This document shows positions 7,232-8,218 of a stretch of DNA of 8,218 nt, one piece after another. Each line of letters opens with the position of its first letter. Positions within the stretch are counted from its first letter, which is position 1. Both the position numbers and the translations under genes were made by a program. The stretch comes from an uncultured Bacilli bacterium (lineage in GTDB: Bacteria; Bacillota_I; Bacilli_A; RF39; UBA660), in contig CANQCQ010000040.1 of the NCBI GenBank assembly GCA_947589725.1, positions 1 to 8,218 on the forward strand. The letters run 5' to 3'. The notes under the pieces were generated by a model, which saw only the letters and a list, made by a program, of their open reading frames with translations, did not search any database and was not told the origin of the DNA.

Positions 7232-7984
7232 ATGAATTATGAAACAACACAAAAACTTAAAGATATAGAAACAGATGTTATAGATTCTGAAGAATCAGAA
7301 GATTATGATGAATATGAAGAGGGAAACTTAGATTTTTCACAAAATTCTAAGCCAGATGAAATAAAACCTTCATCTTCTAGTAATGATGATGATAATAATT
7401 TAAAGAAAAGATTAATAAAGCTAATGATTATTATTGGTGGCGGAATGATAGTTTTATTATTAATTCTTTTCCTAATATCAACAGTCTTTACTAAAAAATA
7501 TACCTATGAAGATGTTGAAGAAGAAATGATGAAAGCTGCCGAAAGTTATTTTGAAGAAAATAGTAAAAAATTACCACAAGATGAATTTGAAACTGTTGAA
7601 ATTAAAGTAGATACTTTAATTGCGGCAGAAAAAATGAAAAGCTTAGATAAATATTTAGGAGAAAATAATGGATGTAGTGGTAAAGTACAAGTAAAAAAAT
7701 CTGATGATACATATGTATATACACCATATTTGACATGTAAAGATAAGTATACAACACAATTCCTAGCTGATGCTATCGCAAAAGAAGAAAATTTAGTTGG
7801 TAGTGGTTATGGCTTGTATTTAATGAATGATGCTTATGTTTTTAGAGGTGAAAATGTCAATAACTTTGTTCAACTTGAAGCCAAATTATGGCGCGTTGTT
7901 AAAGTAAATTCCGATAAAACAATAATTTTGAACATCCATATGATGATAGATATAATCAAGAAGCTGACTATGATAATGGTATAA
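7232..7984 (+). CDS. N-anchored exported protein, N-terminal part, frame broken near 7918-7930
   Basis: As read, this frame gives 250 aa, but only about the first 232 look genuine. Residues 1-55 are highly acidic and cytoplasmic, KKRLIK precedes one transmembrane helix (about 64-86), and the rest should be extracytoplasmic. After the membrane, TYEDVEEEMMKAAESYFEEN and a C148/C169 pair (GCSGKV, YLTCKD) precede LWRVVKVN (219-226). In my recollection this arrangement resembles pilin-like or surface proteins of gut Firmicutes, though I cannot assign a family. After about residue 232 the translation turns to hydrophobic nonsense (IHMMIDIIKKLTMIMV) and stops at 7984, while an open, sensible frame continues one base back. 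The gene is therefore frameshifted by mutation or sequencing error, and its true end lies beyond the window. Placed 14 bases after virD4, it is probably an accessory surface component of the same system. Confidence 0.7.
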   Translation: MNYETTQKLKDIETDVIDSEESEDYDEYEEGNLDFSQNSKPDEIKPSSSSNDDDNNLKKRLIKLMIIIGGGMIVLLLILFLISTVFTKKYTYEDVEEEMMKAAESYFEENSKKLPQDEFETVEIKVDTLIAAEKMKSLDKYLGENNGCSGKVQVKKSDDTYVYTPYLTCKDKYTTQFLADAIAKEENLVGSGYGLYLMNDAYVFRGENVNNFVQLEAKLWRVVKVNSDKTIILNIHMMIDIIKKLTMIMV

Positions 7985-8218
7985 ATGTCTTTGAAACAAG
8001 TAGAGCTAAAGAACAACTAGATTTAATGTACAAAGAAACAAATAAAGATGAAGCTGAAACTTATATTTTAAGTGAAAAAGATAAAACTAACATTATAAAT
8101 TACAATGTTTGTGTTGGAAAAGTTAGTAAAAATGAAACTGTTCATGATAATTCTATTGAATGTAATCAAACTATAGAAAGTAAAGTAGGTCTTCTTACTG
8201 TTAGTGATTACATGAATG
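7918..8218 (+). pseudogene. Out-of-frame continuation of the preceding gene, cut by the right edge
   Basis: Frame 1 is open from 7918 to the window end; a TAA at 7915-7917 closes it on the left. It has no start codon and ribosome site of its own near the break. Translation from 7921 begins NNFEHPYDDRYNQEADYDNG and runs to VGLLTVSDYMN at the edge. It is hydrophilic, free of stops for about 99 codons, and carries two more cysteines (NYNVCVGK, SIECNQ), like the exported part upstream. Inserting one base in the TTTT run at 7926-7929 would join it smoothly to the upstream frame (TIIFEHPYDD). It is best read as the C-terminal half of the same protein. Confidence 0.75.

Noticed and set aside
7918..7935. 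Programmed -1 ribosomal frameshift in the last gene
   Set aside because: No canonical X-XXY-YYZ slippery heptamer is present in the correct phase and no clear downstream stem-loop was seen; a one-base loss in the TTTT run is simpler.
1..8218. Recoding of TGA as Trp (mycoplasma-like code), suggested by AT-richness and absence of TGA stops
   Set aside because: The Trp positions inspected are TGG and the long frames contain no in-frame TGA. Four genes ending in TAA or TAG is too small a sample to infer recoding.

Overview
The window is an AT-rich (roughly 30% GC by eye), densely packed, all-plus-strand stretch. Arg is mostly AGA, Shine-Dalgarno sites are strong (AGGAGG, AAAGGAG, AGGTGAT), and Trp is TGG. 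This points to a low-GC Firmicutes/Bacilli-type bacterium using the standard bacterial code, possibly a gut Bacilli/Erysipelotrichia-like lineage; the lineage is inference from composition and protein style. The content is the core of a Gram-positive conjugation-type type IV secretion system (T4SS), most likely part of an integrative/conjugative element or conjugative plasmid. No relaxase, oriT, integrase or attachment site lies in the window, so mobility itself is not shown.

Layout. 1-1824: VirB4-family ATPase, reading frame open at the left edge. 1851-4184: a 777-aa single-pass membrane protein with a long cytoplasmic Gly/Ala/Lys-rich region, one transmembrane helix, a shortened SpoIID/LytB-like domain and a C-terminal C39-like cysteine peptidase domain. 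It occupies the slot of the VirB1/PrgK-type cell-wall hydrolase. 4193-4966: a small N-anchored extracytoplasmic protein with two DxDxDxxxE calcium-type loops. 4967-5021: short spacer with a good sigma-70/SigA-type promoter and an 11-bp direct repeat. 5022-7217: VirD4/TraG-type coupling ATPase with an acidic, coiled-coil tail. 7232-8218: an N-anchored exported protein whose frame breaks at about 7918-7930 and continues in another frame to the right edge.

How the parts fit. VirB4 would power machine assembly and VirD4 would deliver substrate. The SpoIID/C39 protein would open or remodel the peptidoglycan, and the two small anchored proteins probably form surface or channel-associated parts. Genes 1-3 are tightly linked (26- and 8-base gaps, the second with the ribosome site overlapping the stop codon). 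The coupling-protein gene has its own promoter and can be expressed separately.

The most distinctive points are the SpoIID-remnant plus C39 fusion at the cell-wall-hydrolase position, the strictly even cysteine counts in the exported regions (suggesting disulfides), the promoter flanked by direct repeats, and the single-base-type frameshift in the last gene. There are no non-coding stretches over 300 bases, and I saw no tRNA, rRNA, CRISPR array, insertion sequence or convincing terminator.
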